Shown: positions 36,638 through 46,546, counted from the stretch's first letter. The stretch is 64,000 nt of DNA from Maribacter dokdonensis DSW-8 (GCF_001447995.1 NZ_LDPE01000007.1:85596-149595), one strand, 5' to 3'. The notes: generated by a model not told the origin, from the sequence alone. Program-made: numbers and translations.

Positions 36638-37039
36638 ATGGAAAATACTGCGAAAACAATGAACGGTCTTTATGAGAGCTTAGGAAAGCTTTTTTATGCC
36701 GTGGCTATGTGCGATGGTAGCGTACATAGTAACGAATGGGATAAAGTTAAGGAGTTGGTGAAAGAAGATTGGTTGTACGTAGATGATTTTACGGATCGGT
36801 ATGGTACAGACGCCGCTAACCAAATTGAAATTGTATTTGATGTTCTTATGGAAACTTCAAAAGGGAGTAAGGAGTGCTTTGGAGAATTTGTGGAATTTTA
36901 CAAGGAGCATCCACATGCTTTTTCAGATGAGATAAAAGCCTTGACCCAAAAAACGGCCAAGGCTATTGCAAATTCATTTTCAGGTAACAATAAATCTGAG
37001 CTAATACTTTTGGCCAAGATCAAATTGTTACTCAACTAA
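36638..37039 (+). CDS. TerB-like protein
   Basis: The 133-residue all-helical protein resembles the TerB/DjlA-N fold: the segment LFYAVAMCDGSVHSNEWDKVKELV has the DGxVxxxE acidic loop seen in TerB domains. No signal or membrane segment is present. TerB-like proteins bind divalent metal and act in stress complexes, but the role here is not established. It is divergent from the PAS kinase gene and ends 2 bases from the convergent dehydrogenase gene. Confidence 0.6.
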   Translation: MENTAKTMNGLYESLGKLFYAVAMCDGSVHSNEWDKVKELVKEDWLYVDDFTDRYGTDAANQIEIVFDVLMETSKGSKECFGEFVEFYKEHPHAFSDEIKALTQKTAKAIANSFSGNNKSELILLAKIKLLLN

Positions 37040-37041
37040 TG

Positions 37042-38517
37042 CTATTTCATTAACTTTTTTATATCTGGGTCTGCGTATATTTTCTGCACCATTTCACTGT
37101 ACAAACTGGAGAATGTCGTATTCTCTGCCAAGTTGCCAAATAAAGATTCTTGTTTTATAAAGGCAAGTGGGTCTTCATTGGTTTTACTGGCGGCTTGGTG
37201 CAGTTGGTCTTGCATGGCATCTATAATTTCTATGGATTCACCATTTTTATTTACGCCCTTATCACTATAATAACACCATGCAGCTATCACTAAAGTTGCA
37301 TATTTAATACTGCCACCCTTAGCCAGATTATCTTGAATGGTGGCGATTAAAAATTTAGGAAGTTTTGCCGAACTCTCTGAGCAAATTCTACTAACACTAT
37401 CCTTTATGTTTGGGTTGGCAAAACGTTCTTGTAGACTGTCCTTATATGTTGTAAGATCAATTCCTTCTAGCTTATCTAATACGGGTGTTGCTTCCTTATC
37501 CATAAAAGCTCTTAAATAGGTAACAAAAAGATCATCTTCCATACAGGCATTAATGGTTGGGTGACCATGCAATGCGCCTAAAATGCCTAGCACGGAATGC
37601 CCAGCGTTTAAAAGGCGCAGTTTCATTTTTTCGTACGGTTTTACATCTGGTACAAATTGTACACCTACTTTTTCAAACGCAGGTCTTCCGTTAGAAAAGT
37701 TATCTTCAATGACCCATTGTATAAAAGGCTCACAAGTTACGGGCCACTCATCTTTTAGGTTGTAAGTTTGTTCTAAATAGTCAATGTCGGCCTGTGTGGT
37801 TACAGGGGTAATGCGATCAACCATGCTGTTAGGAAAGCTCACCTCTTCTTCAATATATGAAGCTAACTCTTCATCTTGTTTGTTGGAAAAAGTTAGCAAC
37901 ATTTCTTTGGCAACATCTCCGTTGTGTTGAATATTGTCACATGACATTACGGTAAAGGCCGGTAAACCGTTCTCCTTTCTTTTTCTAATGGCAGCGGTCA
38001 AAAATCCATAAATGGTTTTTGGCTCTTCTGGGTTCGCTAATTCATGTTGCACATCTTTATTCTCAAAATCGAATTCACCTGTAGCCGGATTAAAATTATA
38101 CCCACCTTCCGTGATGGTCAATGATACTATTTTTGTGTCAGGATGCGCCATTTGGTCAATCACGACATTGGGAGTGTCAAATCCCAATTTAAAATCTATG
38201 ATAGCACCAATAACTTTAGAATCAATTTTTCCATCCGGATGTTTGATTATTAAGGTGTACATACCGTCTTGCTGTTGCAATACATCATGTATTTTTTGAT
38301 CACCTTTTCGCAAGCCTATACCACAAATTCCCCATTCAGATGCATTTTCTTTTTCCTGTAATAAATGGGTGTAATATGCTTGGTGTGCTCTGTGGAACCC
38401 ACCTACGCCAACATGTACAATTCCTGATTTAAGAGTATCTCTTTGATAAGATGGTGTAGGTAATTGTCTGCTTATTTCTGCTAAATTCTTCGAGTTCAAC
38501 ATCGTTTCTTTTGTCAT
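37042..38517 (-). CDS. Mannitol dehydrogenase-family polyol/uronate oxidoreductase
   Basis: The 491-residue long-chain secondary alcohol dehydrogenase has an N-terminal NAD(P) loop (IVHVGVGGFHRAHQAYYT) and the catalytic Lys-Asn-His block KMRLLNAGHSVLG. Length and pattern fit mannitol 2-dehydrogenase; fructuronate or tagaturonate reductase and arabinitol dehydrogenase share them and cannot be excluded. It would oxidise mannitol to fructose in the cytosol, sensible for a bacterium feeding on brown algae. The permease gene ends 3 bases upstream, so the two form an operon. Confidence 0.83.
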   Translation of the reverse strand: MTKETMLNSKNLAEISRQLPTPSYQRDTLKSGIVHVGVGGFHRAHQAYYTHLLQEKENASEWGICGIGLRKGDQKIHDVLQQQDGMYTLIIKHPDGKIDSKVIGAIIDFKLGFDTPNVVIDQMAHPDTKIVSLTITEGGYNFNPATGEFDFENKDVQHELANPEEPKTIYGFLTAAIRKRKENGLPAFTVMSCDNIQHNGDVAKEMLLTFSNKQDEELASYIEEEVSFPNSMVDRITPVTTQADIDYLEQTYNLKDEWPVTCEPFIQWVIEDNFSNGRPAFEKVGVQFVPDVKPYEKMKLRLLNAGHSVLGILGALHGHPTINACMEDDLFVTYLRAFMDKEATPVLDKLEGIDLTTYKDSLQERFANPNIKDSVSRICSESSAKLPKFLIATIQDNLAKGGSIKYATLVIAAWCYYSDKGVNKNGESIEIIDAMQDQLHQAASKTNEDPLAFIKQESLFGNLAENTTFSSLYSEMVQKIYADPDIKKLMK

Positions 38518-38520
38518 TTT

Positions 38521-40239
38521 TTAGCTAATATTTTTAGATTTTCCGCGTAATAATGCCGCATAGGCAGTAACAAAGTAAACTACCGTGCATATAAACGCAT
38601 AATAGTAAAAGGTTTCTCTATTTTCAATGTAAATATTTTCGCTTGCACTGCTAAACAATACAATGCCCGCCAAAATTAAGGTTATGATCAAAGCAATGAG
38701 CGATACTATCTTTAAAATTTTTGTGAGTAGCGTGGTGTCCTTCACTGGTTTAGTTTCGGTTAAACTTTTTTCTTCTTGGTAGGAAATGATTTTTTCATTT
38801 CTTAACCTCTCTTTTTCTTTTTCTTCCGGATATTTGTTTTTAGCACCAAATTTACCGGCAAGAACGGTGTAAATGATTATGGTGAAAATCCATGTAGGTA
38901 TAAATAAATAGAAGAAAGACATTACGTTTAAGGCATTTAAACCAAACCCAAAAACTAATCCTAATCCCCATGAAGCAATGGCAGGTGTGCTAAAGGTTAG
39001 ATTACGGTAGGCCGACCAATAACGGGTGTACCCTATTCTTGGGAAAATTTGGTGTTCGGCAAATACTATTGCGCCTACAGGTACAACCAATAGACCGGCA
39101 TAGGTAAGTAAGGGCAGAATTTGAGAAAACACAAAAGGAAAACAAGCAATGGCAATGGTAATAAGACCAACGATAATGGTTGTTTTTTTACGAGAGTGTC
39201 TGTGGAATATGGCTTGTGCAGCCAACCCTGCCCTATATAAGTTAGTTATTGCAGTGGTCCATCCGGCAACGATAACAATGACAAATCCGGACCATCCCAA
39301 AGCATAGAAGGCTACATCTCCTGGATCTAATTCAACGATAGTTTTACCTATGATCACAGCTGCACCGGCACCCATAATACCAGCTGCGATCCATGCAACG
39401 AAATGACCGAACATCATACCCGTACTGGTTGCTAGCCCGTATGATTTCTTTTTGGCAAATCGTAACAACGCCATATCAATTAAACCAAAGTGGGTAATGG
39501 TATTGGCGGCCCATGCAAAGCCAATAACTTCCAATAATCCAATGCCAGGTTCCCCAGCACTGTTGATTCCGGTCCATATGGATTTATCGCCCAATGAAAT
39601 CAATTCATTCCATCCGCTGGGTAAGGTAGTTCCTAAAACATCAAGGGATAATGCAGGTAATAAAACCATAGCACCGCTGGTAAACATTACAAATAACCAT
39701 GGCGCACATATTCCAGAAAATTCGGATACTGCGTTAAAACCATATAAAGCAATGGATACAACCACCAGACCAACACAAAAAACAATGACCACAAACCACA
39801 TATTGGTAGGGTACCAATTAAGTTGTGCCGGAATGTCAAAAGCAAAACGTACCGCAGTGGCAGATACGGTAATCATTGCTGCGGATATAACGGAGAAAAT
39901 AATGACATTGGCCCAATTGTAAAGCTTGGTCATAGAATCCCCCGCAATCTTATTCAGGTAGGTATACAAGCTTAATCTTGTGTCTACGGCGATAGGAGAG
40001 GTAATGAACGTCCAGCTTAAGACCGCTAATATATTACCGATCAGAAGCCCTAAAATAATATCCATTGTTTTTGCTCCAAGGGCTACGAAAGTAGCTCCAA
40101 TAACAAATTCAGTTGCTGCTACGTGCTCGGCGGCATATAGACCGGCAAAATGAGTCCAATCGTGTAATTTATGTTTTGCAACGGGTAATTGCTCTTCGTT
40201 TAATTTTTTTAATGCGGAATAATCTTGAGTAGTTGGCAT
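38521..40239 (-). CDS. NCS1-type permease (purine-cytosine permease-like)
   Basis: The 572-residue protein has about twelve membrane helices, then a charged loop (near residue 470: KYPEEKEKERLRNEK) and two more hydrophobic helices. The front half matches the NCS1 nucleobase:cation symporter pattern (HDWTHFAGLYAAEHVAATEFVIGATFVALGAKTMDIILG; the helix-6 region GFAWAANTITHFGLIDM). The C-terminal extension is longer than usual for NCS1. Its partner gene is a polyol dehydrogenase, so the substrate may be a polyol rather than a nucleobase. Confidence 0.8.
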   Translation of the reverse strand: MPTTQDYSALKKLNEEQLPVAKHKLHDWTHFAGLYAAEHVAATEFVIGATFVALGAKTMDIILGLLIGNILAVLSWTFITSPIAVDTRLSLYTYLNKIAGDSMTKLYNWANVIIFSVISAAMITVSATAVRFAFDIPAQLNWYPTNMWFVVIVFCVGLVVVSIALYGFNAVSEFSGICAPWLFVMFTSGAMVLLPALSLDVLGTTLPSGWNELISLGDKSIWTGINSAGEPGIGLLEVIGFAWAANTITHFGLIDMALLRFAKKKSYGLATSTGMMFGHFVAWIAAGIMGAGAAVIIGKTIVELDPGDVAFYALGWSGFVIVIVAGWTTAITNLYRAGLAAQAIFHRHSRKKTTIIVGLITIAIACFPFVFSQILPLLTYAGLLVVPVGAIVFAEHQIFPRIGYTRYWSAYRNLTFSTPAIASWGLGLVFGFGLNALNVMSFFYLFIPTWIFTIIIYTVLAGKFGAKNKYPEEKEKERLRNEKIISYQEEKSLTETKPVKDTTLLTKILKIVSLIALIITLILAGIVLFSSASENIYIENRETFYYYAFICTVVYFVTAYAALLRGKSKNIS

Positions 40240-40434
40240 TAGCTGAGTTGGTAGTTAAGTTTGTAATACAATTTATGTAGCATACTGTTCCAAGACTTCG
40301 TATGCTTACATCTGTTTGAACAGGGGTGCAATGTATTTAAATTATATACAAACCCCCATATTTTTTAACAGTTTTGTAATACAGTTTTGTAACAAATAGG
40401 TGCAAATATTTAATAAAATGCCAAAAACACAGTG

Positions 40435-41250
40435 CTATTTCTGAAAATCAATAAGTTTTAAACCATTATCAAACTTAATGTTGGTCCAATTTACCTTGAT
40501 CCAAGGAGCATCCGTAACATCTGCATTCCATGTAGATTTTTTATATTGACGTTTGGTCGGAATAAGCATGTCATCTACTTTTTCATATTCCAATACCATT
40601 AAGTTAGGAGTTTCCATAGCTCCAAAATCCGCAACGGTAAATAAGAATTGGTCTACTAACATTGTATTCTTGTTGATATACAATTGATAGATGTCGGTCG
40701 GTTTGGAGTTACCAAAGTCGAATGATACCTTAACAATGTCATAGTTCTTATCATCCACAGTTTTCTCCCCTAAATATTCATAAGTTATCCCGGGATCTAA
40801 TAATTTTTGAAACATGGTAAACCAATAGAAATTAGTAGGTCTATTGAAAGCGACTCTTTTTAGGGCTACAGAATCTTCGATGATATTTCCATTATGCTTT
40901 AGCCAATATACCTTTCCGTTATATCCTTGTTCAATGGGACCATCAAAATTACTTAAGGTTCTCTGGTGTTTTTCATATTTTCCATAAGATAATTCACCGT
41001 CAAAAATGTATTTTTCGGTTGTTATATCGGTTTTGCCATCGGGCGTTTGGTAGGTATATGTGTAAACTACATCCTTCTTATTTCTTAAAGTTTTGTAATC
41101 ACCTACTTTTTCAATCATTTTAGAGACAAGTTCATGTCCTTTGTTTTTATAGGTAGACGTAACAGTTTCCTCATGCTGTACTTTTTTATCGTTTTTACAA
41201 GAGAAAGTTAGTATGCTAAGAAAAATTAGGCTTGAAATTTTATAATTCAT
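40435..41250 (-). CDS. Lipoprotein of unknown function (DUF6503-like)
   Basis: Starting at ATG 41250 gives a clean lipoprotein signal, MNYKISSLIFLSILTFSC, with lipobox TFSC; the frame upstream to 41289 is rejected for that reason. The roughly 250-residue mature part is beta-rich (VVYTYTYQTPDGKTD, YEYLGEKTVDDKNYDIVKVSF), resembling LolA-like folds that bind lipids. It looks like the DUF6503 group, by impression only. It lies 68 bases downstream of the dehalogenase gene on the same strand. Confidence 0.65.
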   Translation of the reverse strand: MNYKISSLIFLSILTFSCKNDKKVQHEETVTSTYKNKGHELVSKMIEKVGDYKTLRNKKDVVYTYTYQTPDGKTDITTEKYIFDGELSYGKYEKHQRTLSNFDGPIEQGYNGKVYWLKHNGNIIEDSVALKRVAFNRPTNFYWFTMFQKLLDPGITYEYLGEKTVDDKNYDIVKVSFDFGNSKPTDIYQLYINKNTMLVDQFLFTVADFGAMETPNLMVLEYEKVDDMLIPTKRQYKKSTWNADVTDAPWIKVNWTNIKFDNGLKLIDFQK

Positions 41251-41318
41251 GATGATAGGTATAGTTTCTTGTAATTTGTTTTTGATCATTTAAATGTAGC
41301 TATATAAATGTTTTAAGC

Positions 41319-42101
41319 TTATGGTAGGCTGATAAGTCTATCGGCAACCAGTTTCAAGTTTTGTTCATTTATTTCTGGGGTAGGGGAAAGTGGATACAAT
41401 TGCGCACCTGGTCTACTAATGAATGCTCCTCTCCAGCCAGCCCATAATGCTCCAGAAATATCCCAACCATGGGCCGCTACCAATAAGCATTCCTCTGGTT
41501 TGATGTTCATTTTTCTGGCTGCCCAATTATATGCATCTACATGTGGTTTAAACTTGCCCATATCCTCAATGCTTAAACGTTGATCAAAATACTTGGTGAG
41601 TCCTGCATTTTTAAATTGTGTTTCAACACCTTTATTGGATGAGTTTGTGAATGAAACTAAAGTATAGCCGGCATCTTTTAAGCGCTGCAATGAAGAAGCA
41701 ACTTCAGGGTGTGCGGGTAACAAACGGATAGGATCAACAATTGATTTTTTAGCTTCTTCATGAGTTAAGGTGATACCGTTATTTGCCGCAACCATTTGTA
41801 AGGCTGCGGCGCCAATAATGGCAAAATCATTGTATTGATTGGCAACTGTGGAAACCAAGGAGTACTGCAACATGGTTGTAAACCATAGCGGTAGCAGGTC
41901 GTTTCTGCCGTTAAGGGCTTTGGCTACGCTATCTTTCATGGCGGTTAAATCCAACAAGGTTTCATTGACATCAAAAAAAAGAACTTTGGGTCTATCGGTC
42001 TTTGGTTCTTTTTTATTAGCAAAGCCTATAGCAGGTATTGTTGCACCTGCCGCTCCTAAAATGGTTGATTTCTTAATAAAGTCTCTTCTGTTGTTTTTCA
42101 T
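41319..42101 (-). CDS. Haloacid dehalogenase type II with Tat signal
   Basis: The 260-residue HAD-superfamily protein has a Tat-type leader: RRDFIKK at residues 5-11, then a hydrophobic stretch ending AIGFA. The HAD core follows: nucleophile Asp44 in FFDVNETLLDL, the Thr/Ser motif VSFTNSS, Lys in GKFKPHVDAY, and the final acidic-loop region VAAHGWDISGA. The layout is that of L-2-haloacid dehalogenases, which hydrolyse 2-haloalkanoates. Export is unusual for the family. Marine red and brown algae produce halogenated acids, which gives a plausible substrate. Confidence 0.83.
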   Translation of the reverse strand: MKNNRRDFIKKSTILGAAGATIPAIGFANKKEPKTDRPKVLFFDVNETLLDLTAMKDSVAKALNGRNDLLPLWFTTMLQYSLVSTVANQYNDFAIIGAAALQMVAANNGITLTHEEAKKSIVDPIRLLPAHPEVASSLQRLKDAGYTLVSFTNSSNKGVETQFKNAGLTKYFDQRLSIEDMGKFKPHVDAYNWAARKMNIKPEECLLVAAHGWDISGALWAGWRGAFISRPGAQLYPLSPTPEINEQNLKLVADRLISLP

Positions 42102-42153
42102 GATATATATAATTATAAAAACATTCTATGTGGTATGTTTTTAGGTAAAAAAA

Positions 42154-42756
42154 TTATTGCTTTATTTGATTTAGGTACATAGATAGCCCATTTAGATATT
42201 CGTTGATTACTTCATCATCATTATAAAGTTTTCGAATTCCACGTATACCTTCAAAGGCGCTGATTAAATAAATAGCGGCCGCAGCACTTGAAATATCCTT
42301 TTTGATGGTATTTTCAGACTTTCCTCTATCAATTAATTCTACGAGTGCCCTTTTCCATTCCTCTATAATATTTTTTAGTGCTTTTTGATATACATTTTCA
42401 TAATCCCCAATTTCATTGATGAGATTATTTGTGGGGCAACCGTGTTTCTTCTCATACATGGAGAAAGACTTTAGGCTGTTTAAAAAAGTATCTTCTAAAA
42501 TAGCATATGCATTACCGTTTTGGTATAGAGGATATACCATTCTTTTTTGAACTCTGCGCTGTAATTTTTGTGTAATTACTTCAATGCCTAATTCTTTTTT
42601 ATTTGCATAATGGTGATAGAAGGCTCCTTTAGTCATCGTAGTTGCCTTCATTATTTTATCAATGCTTGTCGTTTTAAAACCTTCTTCGTAAAACAACTTA
42701 AACGCTTCGTTAAGAATCAGTTGTTTAGAAAGCTCAGATTTTAATGCCTGTTTCAT
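42154..42756 (-). CDS. TetR-family transcriptional regulator
   Basis: The 200-residue protein has an N-terminal TetR helix-turn-helix (ILNEAFKLFYEEGFKTTSIDKIMKATTMTKGAFYHHYANKKEL in outline, residues 14-57) and a helical ligand domain with the CPTNNLI block seen in the TetR_C_6/YfiR-like group. It lies between the MBL-fold gene and the dehalogenase gene on the same strand, so either may be its target. No clear palindromic operator was found by eye. Confidence 0.9.
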   Translation of the reverse strand: MKQALKSELSKQLILNEAFKLFYEEGFKTTSIDKIMKATTMTKGAFYHHYANKKELGIEVITQKLQRRVQKRMVYPLYQNGNAYAILEDTFLNSLKSFSMYEKKHGCPTNNLINEIGDYENVYQKALKNIIEEWKRALVELIDRGKSENTIKKDISSAAAAIYLISAFEGIRGIRKLYNDDEVINEYLNGLSMYLNQIKQ

Positions 42757-42858
42757 TTTGTAAAGTTCGAATAAAAAATACGGTATAGAATGTTTTTTAA
42801 GCTGATTTAACTAATTGTTAACTGTAAATGCTGTTAATAATATAAAATGGGAGGTTGG

Positions 42859-43995
42859 CTATTCATAGTTTTTCCACCAATCTGTATAATTGTTTACAGT
42901 ATCTTTTACTATGATTTCTTGTCCAATTTCCGGTGAAATTATATTTAGGTTCAATTCTTTTGCCTTAGCCTTCACTCGTACAATGGGATCTGTCCATTCA
43001 TGTAAAGCCAATTTAAAACCGGCCCAGTGTATGGGCATTACATTTTTAGCTTTAATATCTACGCCTGCCATAGCTGTTTCTTCAGGCATCATATGTATAT
43101 CTGACCATTTTTCATTGTACTGGCCGCACTCCATTAAAGCCAGATCAAACGGACCATATGTATCTCCAATTTCTTTAAAATGGCTTGCATACCCACTGTC
43201 ACCACTAAAAAATATATTATCTGTTGTTGTGGTAATCACCCAAGAGCTCCATAATGTACTTTGACCGTTATTCATTTTTCTGCCAGAAAAATGCTGTGCC
43301 GGAGTACATACTAATCTTATATCGTCCAGTGCCGTTTCTTGCCACCAGTCCATTTCTGTAATTTTCTCTTTTGGTATGTTCCAAGCACTCAAATGAACAC
43401 CAACCCCAAGTGGTGTATAGAAGTGTTTGGTTTTATCCTTGATCTTCAAAACTGATTCATAATCTAAATGATCATAATGATCATGCGAATATATTACGGC
43501 ATCTATGACAGGTAGCTGATCAATTTCTATGGGGAATTCTTTATTGAAACGGCTGCTGCCCAATAGCGGGTGAGGTGCAGGTACTTTGCCGAACATTGGA
43601 TCTATGAGGATGTTTTTCCCATTTATCTGTAATAAAAAGGAAGAATGACCAAACCAGATCAATCTGGTATCACCTTTGTAATTTGAAACATTTACCTTTT
43701 TTAGATGTTGTGGAATAATATCTTTTGTAGGTCTTCCATTAGGTACTTTTGTGGTAAAGAACGTGTATACCAGGCTTAAGGTTTCACTTAAACTCATTTC
43801 TTTTGGTACATCATTACTATTTCTGAATTTACCATCTTTATAGTTACTGGATAGTTGATAGGTTTTTTGTTGCTCTTTTGAAACATCTCCGCCAAAGCTT
43901 GGGTAATAATTGGTGAATAATAAATAGATCACCACTAAAACTCCTATAATAGATACTATTGCTATCATTATTTTTTTTAAAATTTTCTTGAACAT
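42859..43995 (-). CDS. MBL-fold hydrolase (NAPE-PLD/UlaG-like), membrane-anchored
   Basis: The 378-residue protein has one N-terminal helix (IMIAIVSIIGVLVVIYLLF) and a metallo-beta-lactamase fold. Visible features: IWFGHSSFLLQINGKNILIDPMFG, the metal site YSHDHYDHLD, LVCTPAQHFSGR, FFSGDSGY and VMPIHWAGF. The pattern matches the NAPE phospholipase D-like group, which hydrolyse phospholipids or related phosphodiesters, rather than true beta-lactamases. Its upstream neighbour is the ars operon terminator; the TetR gene follows downstream. Confidence 0.85.
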   Translation of the reverse strand: MFKKILKKIMIAIVSIIGVLVVIYLLFTNYYPSFGGDVSKEQQKTYQLSSNYKDGKFRNSNDVPKEMSLSETLSLVYTFFTTKVPNGRPTKDIIPQHLKKVNVSNYKGDTRLIWFGHSSFLLQINGKNILIDPMFGKVPAPHPLLGSSRFNKEFPIEIDQLPVIDAVIYSHDHYDHLDYESVLKIKDKTKHFYTPLGVGVHLSAWNIPKEKITEMDWWQETALDDIRLVCTPAQHFSGRKMNNGQSTLWSSWVITTTTDNIFFSGDSGYASHFKEIGDTYGPFDLALMECGQYNEKWSDIHMMPEETAMAGVDIKAKNVMPIHWAGFKLALHEWTDPIVRVKAKAKELNLNIISPEIGQEIIVKDTVNNYTDWWKNYE

Positions 43996-44237
43996 TTACT
44001 ATTATTTGATGCACTGGTTGGTTTAGCGCTTTTGTAACGTATCGTTTTTAAAGCGTTTAAAAAGTGAATATACGTATTCGCACTTTGTGATTTAGGGATG
44101 CTTATTATTTTAAATATGACCTTCGCTTAAATTTGGGTTCAAAATTAAGCAGATACAATACCATATCCGTACACTATTTACCAATTATTGAACACATTTT
44201 CCCAATTAGTCCATAAGCAAACATTGATTATAAAAAA
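43996..44237. other. Non-coding gap between the ars operon terminator and the MBL-fold gene
   Basis: No reading frame with coding character and no further hairpin were seen in this AT-rich stretch. It presumably holds the promoter of the minus-strand MBL-fold gene, but no clear TAnnTTTG element was identified. Confidence 0.5.
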
Positions 44238-44270
44238 ATTAGGGTCTAAGCTTAATGCTTAGACCCTAAT
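44238..44270 (-). terminator. Rho-independent terminator of the ars operon
   Basis: ATTAGGGTCTAAGC (44238-44251), loop TTAAT, and GCTTAGACCCTAAT (44257-44270) make a perfect 14-bp stem. On the minus strand it is followed by seven Ts, which suits the end of the arsenic operon whose last gene stops at 44329. Confidence 0.9.
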
Positions 44271-44328
44271 TAACGGGTTATGTATTCTATTTGTTTATAC
44301 CACAGAATAGCATATTAACCCCATAACT

Positions 44329-45384
44329 CTATACCGTTTGAGATGTAGTTTTTGAAAAGTATTTTTTCTTCAACCAAAAGGAAACCTTTACTAAAAAAAT
44401 CAATGCAGGTACCTCAACCAAAGGACCAATAACTCCAGCAAATGCTTGACCGGAATTTAGACCGAATACGGCAATAGCAACTGCAATGGCCAATTCAAAA
44501 TTGTTTCCGGCTGCCGTGAAGGCTACAGAGGCTGTTTTATCATATTCCGCTCCGGTTGCCTTGGTGAAAAAGAAACCTATGATAAACATTAATGTAAAAT
44601 AGATCAGTAACGGTACTGCAATAATCAGCACATCCATTGGTATTTCTACAATCAGTTCACCTTTTAAGGAGAACATGATAACAATGGTAAATAATAGCGC
44701 TATCAAAGTCATAGGTGATATGGCGGGAATAAATTTGGTAGTGTACCATTCTTCGCCTTTTAATTTCACTAAAATCAATCTACTTAATATGCCCATTAAA
44801 AATGGTAAGCCTAAATAAATGGCTACACTTTCTGCAATGGTGCCAATTGATATATCTACTATGGCACCCTCAAAGCCGAAGTAGGGAGGAAGCACGGTGA
44901 TAAATATCCAAGCATAAAAACTGTATGCAAATACTTGAAATATACTGTTCAATGCTACTAAACCTGCTCCATATTCACTGCTGCCATCGGCAAGATCGTT
45001 CCAAACCAATACCATGGCAATACAACGAGCCAAACCAATTAATATAAGACCTACCATATATTCTGGATAATCTGATAAAAAGGTTATTGCCAAGATGAAC
45101 ATTAATACAGGACCAATTATCCAATTTAGGATTAAGGAAATCGACAGAATTTTAGTGTTTCTAAATACTTTTGGTAGCAACGCATAGTTCACTTTTGCCA
45201 ATGGTGGATACATCATTAATATGAGACCTATGGCAATAGGAATATTGGTTGTGCCACTGTTGAAGGTGTTTATGATGTCTGGAAAGCTTGGAAAAAAATA
45301 ACCGATTCCTACGCCTAAAGCCATTGCGGCAAATATCCACCAAGCTAAATTCTTATCTAGAAAACTTAATTTTTTAGTTGCCAT
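44329..45384 (-). CDS. acr3: ACR3-family arsenite efflux transporter
   Basis: The 351-residue protein has about ten membrane helices. Family marks include [20 protein letters not shown], the conserved Cys in [18 protein letters not shown] (needed for arsenite transport) and [19 protein letters not shown]. It exports arsenite (as As(OH)3) across the inner membrane. It is the last gene of arsR-DUF6428-arsC-acr3, 2 bases from arsC. Confidence 0.95.
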   Translation of the reverse strand: MATKKLSFLDKNLAWWIFAAMALGVGIGYFFPSFPDIINTFNSGTTNIPIAIGLILMMYPPLAKVNYALLPKVFRNTKILSISLILNWIIGPVLMFILAITFLSDYPEYMVGLILIGLARCIAMVLVWNDLADGSSEYGAGLVALNSIFQVFAYSFYAWIFITVLPPYFGFEGAIVDISIGTIAESVAIYLGLPFLMGILSRLILVKLKGEEWYTTKFIPAISPMTLIALLFTIVIMFSLKGELIVEIPMDVLIIAVPLLIYFTLMFIIGFFFTKATGAEYDKTASVAFTAAGNNFELAIAVAIAVFGLNSGQAFAGVIGPLVEVPALIFLVKVSFWLKKKYFSKTTSQTV

Positions 45385-45386
45385 TT

Positions 45387-46019
45387 CTATTTATTGATTT
45401 GTGAGAATATGTAAAACAATTCTGTTGCAATTTGAATACTTCTTTCAGCGTATTTTTCAGCTTGTTGCGGTGTGTTGTCAAAAGCCTTTGGGTCTTCAAA
45501 AGTAATAGGAACCCTTTTTTCTGCACCAGCAATAAATGGGCAACCGCCATCTGCTTGGGAGCATGTCATCACCGCTGCAAATTCTGACGCAGGATTAAAC
45601 GGATCTTCATATGATTTTGAAAAACCTATAACCGGATGCTCGTTCTCAGAAAATTTAATGGCATAAACCGGATTGCTGGTTTCTGAAAGTTTTTGAATCT
45701 GAAATCCTTGATTCTTTAAAGTCTCCGCAACCATTGGGAATAAGGCGGTAGCCTCCGTTCCACCAGAATAGCAATTCACATTTTTAATATTGAAATATGT
45801 TGCCATCGTCTGTGCCCATACTTGAGATAGATGACTTCTTCTTGAATTGTGGGTGCAAATAAAATTTATTCTAATAGCTGAATTAGCTGTTGTTTTCTGT
45901 TGAATAAAATTTATTAGCGGTTGTAAAACTTCTTTGCGTTCTTCTGTAATGGAATCAGTACTTAAAGAGCTGATGAATTGCGCTATTTCTGGTAACATAG
46001 TTGTTTCTTTAGTGATCAT
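45387..46019 (-). CDS. arsC: Arsenate reductase (low-molecular-weight phosphatase fold)
   Basis: The 210-residue protein has a helical N-terminal extension (about residues 1-48), then the LMW-PTPase loop C-x5-R (ICTHNSRRS, Cys55, Arg61) and later [15 protein letters not shown], which carries the extra cysteines of thioredoxin-type ArsC, and the Asp in TFEDP. It reduces arsenate to arsenite, which Acr3 then exports. The start could also be the ATG seven codons later (MLPEIA). Confidence 0.9.
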   Translation of the reverse strand: MITKETTMLPEIAQFISSLSTDSITEERKEVLQPLINFIQQKTTANSAIRINFICTHNSRRSHLSQVWAQTMATYFNIKNVNCYSGGTEATALFPMVAETLKNQGFQIQKLSETSNPVYAIKFSENEHPVIGFSKSYEDPFNPASEFAAVMTCSQADGGCPFIAGAEKRVPITFEDPKAFDNTPQQAEKYAERSIQIATELFYIFSQINK

Positions 46020-46040
46020 GTTATGGTGTATTATTAATGG

Positions 46041-46508
46041 TTAACAGCAGTTTCCGTCTGGTGAGCAACAAGGTTCATTATTGATTTCAGAAAGATTTAA
46101 TTTTGGTTTTTCTGCCGGTATGCCACAGTTGTCTTTTGCCAAACAGTCCGTTTGCTTAGATGTTAGTCTAAAATTGGCACCGTCAAAATCTAATCCGAAT
46201 TTCTCAATGGTATTGCCTTGGTACTCAACTTCTATTTCCAAATCTTCTATTCCCAATACCTTTTCAGAAAGTTCAATAATGTGTATTAATTTCTCTGGAT
46301 GTAATCTATGGTCATAATCATCTGCATTCCATAATTGAAAGTTGACCACTTCTTCATTACGGACCGTGCCGCCACAATCAATAAAGTTTTTGGTTATTTT
46401 ACCTACCTCGGTAACATGAAAGTGATTTGGTACCAATTCGCCATTCGGTAATTGAAAGGCGATAGTTTCAAGTGCTGCTAAGTGCTTTTTAATTTCTGAT
46501 AGTTTCAT
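46041..46508 (-). CDS. DUF6428-like protein of the arsenic operon
   Basis: The 155-residue protein opens MKLSEIKKHL and reads PNHFHVTEVGKITKNFIDCGG, typical of the small unnamed protein found next to arsC in Bacteroidota. It ends in a Cys-rich tail (PCCSPDGNCC), and another Cys pair (CLAKDNC) precedes it; these may bind As(III) or another thiophilic metal. An operator candidate lies in its upstream gap. Confidence 0.75.
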   Translation of the reverse strand: MKLSEIKKHLAALETIAFQLPNGELVPNHFHVTEVGKITKNFIDCGGTVRNEEVVNFQLWNADDYDHRLHPEKLIHIIELSEKVLGIEDLEIEVEYQGNTIEKFGLDFDGANFRLTSKQTDCLAKDNCGIPAEKPKLNLSEINNEPCCSPDGNCC

Positions 46509-46546
46509 AATGCTATGTTTTAAATTTTCGTATTTATATTAGTACA

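Noticed and set aside
42859..43995. Beta-lactamase resistance gene
   Set aside because: The motifs match the NAPE-PLD/UlaG-like MBL group, not class B beta-lactamases.
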